From: Udaeobacter sp025935755 | GTDB lineage: Bacteria > Verrucomicrobiota > Verrucomicrobiia > Chthoniobacterales > UBA10450 | NCBI GenBank assembly: GCA_036278715.1 | Contig: DASUKN010000073.1 | Location: forward strand, 1 to 35,747 | Length of the DNA stretch: 35,747 nt | Direction: 5' to 3' | Part shown: one piece after another, positions 33,238 to 35,747 of the stretch | How the letters are laid out: each line of letters begins with the position of its first letter | Numbering within the stretch: the stretch's first letter is position 1 | The notes under the pieces: generated by a model | Told to the model about the DNA's origin: nothing | Databases searched by the model: none | The model's input: only the letters and a program-made list of their open reading frames with translations | Made by a program: the position numbers and the translations under genes

Positions 33238-33709
33238 GAGCTCAAAATCCCAACCAGCCGATCCGCGCGACGTCGAGTCGATCGACGCGATCATTGCCGC
33301 GGCTTACGATGTGATCTCCGGGCCGGCCGGAAAGAAACGCGACTGGAATCGCGAGCGCTCGCTGTTTTATCCCGGAGCGCTCATAGCGCCCACTGCCAGC
33401 GTTCCGGGGAGAAACGACGTCGATCTCGCGCCGCAATTACTGGATGTTGAAAAGTACATCGCGCGCGTGGAACCGCTTTTGCAGCAGGGCTTCTACGAAA
33501 CCGAAGTCGCGCGGCGCACGGAACAATTTGGCAGGATCGCTCACGTTTGGAGCACGTACGAATCGCGTCACCAGTCGAATGATCCGGAGCCGTTCATGCG
33601 CGGGATCAACAGCTTTCAACTGTTCAACGACGGCAAACGCTGGTGGATCTTGTCAGTTTATTGGCAGCACGAGAGCCCGGAGCACGCGATTCCGGGGAAA
33701 TATCTTTAA
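33230..33709 (+). CDS. NTF2-like (SnoaL-type) small protein
   Basis: The protein has 159 residues. An N-terminal helix (SIDAIIAAAYDVISGPAG), the LFYPGALIAPT turn and the ending FQLFNDGKRWWILSVYWQHES are typical of the NTF2-like cone fold that often forms small enzymes or binding subunits. VWSTYESRHQ lies on a core strand. No catalytic residues can be named. It overlaps the flavoprotein gene by eight bases and is probably co-transcribed and co-translated, so its substrate is likely shared with that enzyme. Confidence 0.7.
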   Translation: MAESSKSQPADPRDVESIDAIIAAAYDVISGPAGKKRDWNRERSLFYPGALIAPTASVPGRNDVDLAPQLLDVEKYIARVEPLLQQGFYETEVARRTEQFGRIAHVWSTYESRHQSNDPEPFMRGINSFQLFNDGKRWWILSVYWQHESPEHAIPGKYL

Positions 33710-33723
33710 CGCCGGTAATTGTG

Positions 33724-34479
33724 ATGACGAAAAATCCAAAATACTCGTTCATGCAAATACCACTGCGACTTGTCAGTTGCCTATTCTTTGTGGCTGCTGC
33801 CGTGCTCGGGTTAGCGAGAACTGCGGGAGACGCATCGGACGCAGGTGACCGAGTAGACGTGCAGTGCCATGCTCATTCACTTCTCTCACAATTTTTCGAT
33901 AGCGTGACGCCACCTGCGCTGCCGACTGGTTGGTCAAGCACGACGTGGGTGACATCTGATTCTGGAGTTCCCGCGCCACCAGCTGATACAGCGCCCAATG
34001 CAGCGTTCGTAGACGATCCAGACATGATCAGCGACAAGCAATTCCTGTCGCCAGGCATAATGTTGATGTGCGATGGCGGGCCAGTGCAGGTGGCTTTCCG
34101 CAACAATTTCGACTTTCAGGAGGGGTTCGATGGCGGGGCCCTGGAGGTCAGCTATGATGGCGGGTTGAGTTTTCAAGATGTCCTTGCTGCGGGTGGCAGC
34201 TTTGTTCGCGGCGGTTACAACGGCACCATCAACAATTGCTGTGGCAATCCGCTGGCTGGTCGGCAGGCATGGACCGGTAACTCGGCTGGATTTATCGACA
34301 CTACCGTGGTGAATCTTCCTGGTGGATGCATTCTCCAGCTTGTCCTGCGCTGGCGGATGGGAAGCGACAGCAGCATCTCTGGGGAAGGCTGGCGCATCGA
34401 CAACGTTGATGTCGCTCAATGTAACCCGCCCCCTGTTCGGCGACGGCCGGATCCGCGGCCCCGGCCGACGCCGCGGTGA
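33724..34479 (+). CDS. secreted protein with MAM-like/immune-inhibitor-A-like domain
   Basis: The protein has 251 residues. A signal peptide (LVSCLFFVAAAVLGLARTA) is followed by FFDSVTPPALPTGWSSTTW, a common opening of beta-sandwich domains in secreted proteins. NNFDFQEGFDGGALEVSYDGG and the C-terminal SGEGWRIDNVDV give the jelly-roll pattern seen in immune inhibitor A accessory domains. Cysteines in the middle (NNCCGN, GGCILQL) may pair. The extreme C-terminus is a Pro/Arg-rich tail. It has no catalytic domain and probably binds something at the surface or outside the cell. It starts 14 bases after the NTF2-like gene, but relatedness is unclear. Confidence 0.65.
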   Translation: MTKNPKYSFMQIPLRLVSCLFFVAAAVLGLARTAGDASDAGDRVDVQCHAHSLLSQFFDSVTPPALPTGWSSTTWVTSDSGVPAPPADTAPNAAFVDDPDMISDKQFLSPGIMLMCDGGPVQVAFRNNFDFQEGFDGGALEVSYDGGLSFQDVLAAGGSFVRGGYNGTINNCCGNPLAGRQAWTGNSAGFIDTTVVNLPGGCILQLVLRWRMGSDSSISGEGWRIDNVDVAQCNPPPVRRRPDPRPRPTPR

Positions 34480-34543
34480 GCGAGAACAGCACGACTGTTG
34501 ATTAGGTTGCGCCCCAGCGGCCGGGCCAACTGCAGTTGTGCGG

Positions 34544-35747
34544 TCATTGTCCAATCGGCTTGCCGAACGCCCGCACCTCTTTTGCAAGTCGGTCCATCAA
34601 GCCAGGAGCAGATTGCGGTGCATATCGCAGCAGGATGTACGTGTCGGTAATTCGCTGGATCCGGCTAGATTCGTTAGGTAACGTGTAAGCAGCGCGCCGC
34701 GCAAAATCCAGGGGACCTTCACACGGATCACGGGCTACACCGAGGCGGGCGGTCTTTCGGCAGAAATATTCGTATAACCTCTTTACCTTGTCCATGCGCG
34801 AGCGTGTCTGCAATTGCATCCACGTGAAATAAATTGCAAGCAGCGCGGCTGCGACGGCACTGATTTCCAACATCAGAAAGGCCATCCCGCGATTGCCGAT
34901 TCCAGTCGACGTCAGGAAAACATCCTGGACGTCGGCGTCGAACGCAAGGAGCCGTGTGTCCCATTCATAGCTTAGTGTTTGCCAAAGAAATCGAATATTC
35001 GTGACAACGACGGATCGTAGCAACTGCGCCAGCAGCGCGGTACTGCGATTGCCCGCTTCGTCCGAAGCGAGCCGTGTTTCTAGAAACGTGGTTAAATCGA
35101 GATTTGCTCTTCCCGGCGCAACGGCGTTCGTGGGATCCACTCGGGTCCATCCGGTCTCTGGAAGCCAGACCTCGCACCACGCATGCGCGTCGGCCTGCCG
35201 CACCAGGACGAAGTGGCCGAGATCGTTGTATTCACCTCCGAGGTAGCCGACTACCACACGCGCAGGAATTCCTGCCAGCCGCATCAGAGTCGCAAAACTA
35301 GCAGCATAATGTTCGCAAAATCCCACCCGACGGCGGAATAGAAATTCCTCGAGATTGTTGTATTCGCCCGGCGTTAACGAATAGGCGAATCCCTGGGTTC
35401 GGAAGAACTGAAGCGCACTGCTTACTACCCCGCGGGGGTCATGATTTTGCACCGCCCATGACTGGGCCAGGTCGCGGACCGCAGGAGCAATCGATGCCGG
35501 AACTTCAAGCGCTTCCGCTCGTTCCCTTGGTGTGATTTCGTTGCTTCTGGATTCTGAGGACGCGACATCGTATCGCCGCGTTTTGCGATTCGCCTGGAGA
35601 CTGTATAGATAATCGCCACGTGCGAGTATTGAACCTGGAACAGCTCGCGTCGGGCGATCAAGCGCAAACATATACCGCGCACCATTCGGGGGTAGCGTGA
35701 TTCGTTGCTGGATTTCCTTTGCTTTCGCCGATGGAATTGAGATGCCA
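34544..35747 (-). CDS. TgpA-like transglutaminase membrane protein, C-terminal part
   Basis: The frame stays open to the right edge, so the N-terminal membrane part lies outside the window; about 401 residues are visible. The transglutaminase core has the catalytic Cys in VGFCEHYAASFATLMRLAGI, the His in RQADAHAWCEVWLPETGW and the Asp in RVDPTNAVAPG. After the core a helix (MAFLMLEISAVAAALLAIYF) and a cytoplasmic tail of the DUF4129 type follow. TgpA-like proteins (DUF3488 plus transglutaminase) face the periplasm and often sit beside MoxR ATPase and DUF58 genes, which would be expected to the right. The exact reaction is unknown. Confidence 0.87.
   Translation of the reverse strand, partial: GISIPSAKAKEIQQRITLPPNGARYMFALDRPTRAVPGSILARGDYLYSLQANRKTRRYDVASSESRSNEITPRERAEALEVPASIAPAVRDLAQSWAVQNHDPRGVVSSALQFFRTQGFAYSLTPGEYNNLEEFLFRRRVGFCEHYAASFATLMRLAGIPARVVVGYLGGEYNDLGHFVLVRQADAHAWCEVWLPETGWTRVDPTNAVAPGRANLDLTTFLETRLASDEAGNRSTALLAQLLRSVVVTNIRFLWQTLSYEWDTRLLAFDADVQDVFLTSTGIGNRGMAFLMLEISAVAAALLAIYFTWMQLQTRSRMDKVKRLYEYFCRKTARLGVARDPCEGPLDFARRAAYTLPNESSRIQRITDTYILLRYAPQSAPGLMDRLAKEVRAFGKPIGQ

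Overview
The window looks like a chromosomal segment of a soil-type Verrucomicrobiota bacterium (Chthoniobacterales/Spartobacteria-like). This is inferred from gene content and protein flavour and is not proven. Supporting signs are an alternative complex III operon joined to a caa3-type oxidase, split transketolase, small secreted proteins of a kind I associate with this phylum, a LysM/L,D-transpeptidase-like protein, and many short dispersed palindromic repeats. No rRNA, tRNA, CRISPR array, integrase or transposase was found.

Layout. Positions 1-1420 are a gene graveyard: the 5' end of a sulfite-oxidase-like gene, a broken ureG, an intact DoxX-like gene, and leftovers of an alpha/beta hydrolase and possibly a nitroreductase. 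Positions 1308-4204 hold a GC-rich MDR oxidoreductase, a cupin and a LuxR-type regulator. Positions 4306-8799 hold lpd, a frameshifted hydrogenase-maturation-protease remnant, a SPW-repeat membrane protein, a shortened hydrogenase-associated protein and the two transketolase subunits. Positions 8872-21546 (minus strand) form the core: actA-actB-actC-actD-actE-actF-orf-sco-coxB-coxA-coxC-coxD. This encodes a quinol:cytochrome c oxidoreductase (ACIII), a Sco copper chaperone and a caa3 oxidase, a complete quinol-to-oxygen branch of respiration. Most of its junctions are tightly coupled ATGA or TAATG overlaps. Positions 21684-27357 hold nadE, an orphan membrane histidine kinase, a sorbosone-dehydrogenase-like beta-propeller and a zinc alcohol dehydrogenase. 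Positions 27568-35747 hold a 17-residue-repeat secreted protein with an S74 intramolecular-chaperone domain, small secreted proteins, a catalytically degenerate L,D-transpeptidase-like protein, a 38-residue membrane peptide, a phytoene-desaturase-like flavoprotein with an NTF2-like partner, and the C-terminal part of a TgpA-like transglutaminase.

The most unusual signal is a set of roughly 60-145 bp elements with inverted-repeat ends. Two lie in spacers of the respiratory operon. Two more appear to sit in frame inside the N-termini of ActE and Sco, just upstream of their export signals. A second theme is erosion: remnants of urease and [NiFe]-hydrogenase maturation functions suggest loss of these systems. 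A third is a cluster of degenerate heptanucleotide repeats straddling the start of actB.
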